Source of the DNA: Chthoniobacterales bacterium
GTDB lineage: Bacteria > Verrucomicrobiota > Verrucomicrobiia > Chthoniobacterales > UBA10450
DNA: 6,612 nt
Assembly (NCBI GenBank): GCA_013695905.1
Contig: JACCZQ010000279.1
Span: 1-6,612, forward strand
Direction: 5' to 3'
Position 1 is the first letter of the stretch; each line of letters starts with the position of its first letter. The notes under the pieces are model-generated. The model was not told where the DNA came from. It saw only the letters and a list, made by a program, of their open reading frames with translations, and searched no databases. The position numbers and the translations under genes were made by a program. Of the stretch, positions 6,559 through 6,612 are shown in pieces.

Positions 6559-6612
6559 GCACCGGAGGTGCGACGGAATAAAGCCCGGAGCGACGCGAAG
6601 CAGAGCTCCGGG
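6559..6612. repeat. REP-like double hairpin or terminator downstream of glnE
   Basis: A small hairpin gcacc-gga-ggtgc (6559-6571) is followed 12 nt later by cccggagc (6584-6591) and gctccggg (6605-6612), an 8-bp perfect stem with a 13-nt loop. It starts 51 bp after the glnE stop. The stem is stable enough to terminate or protect the glnE transcript, but the window ends before any T-run could be seen. Two consecutive GC-rich hairpins joined by an A-rich linker (ggaataaag) look like an extragenic palindromic repeat. The sequence stops exactly at the outer base of the stem, as expected if an assembly broke at a multicopy repeat. Confidence 0.55.

Overview
This 6.6 kb window looks like the chromosome of a GC-rich environmental bacterium. 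I suspect a soil Verrucomicrobiota relative. That rests on gene content (full-length glnE next to a rhomboid protease with a charged cytosolic tail, a HAD type II enzyme), on generally weak Shine-Dalgarno signals, and on interspersed palindromic elements between genes. It is an inference, because no marker gene settles the taxonomy.

Layout. Positions 1-538 hold no convincing gene but carry an imperfect palindrome of about 270 bp (89-358) and a small perfect palindrome (513-535). From 539 to 1011, on the minus strand, is a type II toxin-antitoxin pair: the antitoxin comes first and a RelE/ParE-family toxin overlaps its end. Each gene appears to lack one base, so both are broken as written. From 1150 to 1665, minus strand, is a secreted protein of unknown function with a clear signal peptide and ribosome binding site. 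Positions 1666-1993 are intergenic. From 1994 to 2674, minus strand, is a haloacid dehalogenase type II family protein. A divergent intergenic region of 259 bp follows. Then come two plus-strand genes 37 bp apart: a rhomboid intramembrane serine protease (2934-3746) and the bifunctional glutamine synthetase adenylyltransferase/adenylyl-removing enzyme glnE (3784-6507). The last bases (6559-6612) form two adjacent hairpins that look like a REP-type or terminator element, and the sequence stops exactly at its outer edge.

How the parts relate. The right half is compact, ordinary chromosomal sequence, with rhomboid and glnE probably co-transcribed. GlnE controls glutamine synthetase activity in response to nitrogen status. 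The left 1.1 kb is loosely packed accessory sequence, with a decayed or mis-sequenced toxin-antitoxin module and a probable repeat element. I found no clearly new multi-gene system. The most unusual items are the long palindrome at 89-358 and the paired single-base lesions in the toxin-antitoxin genes.
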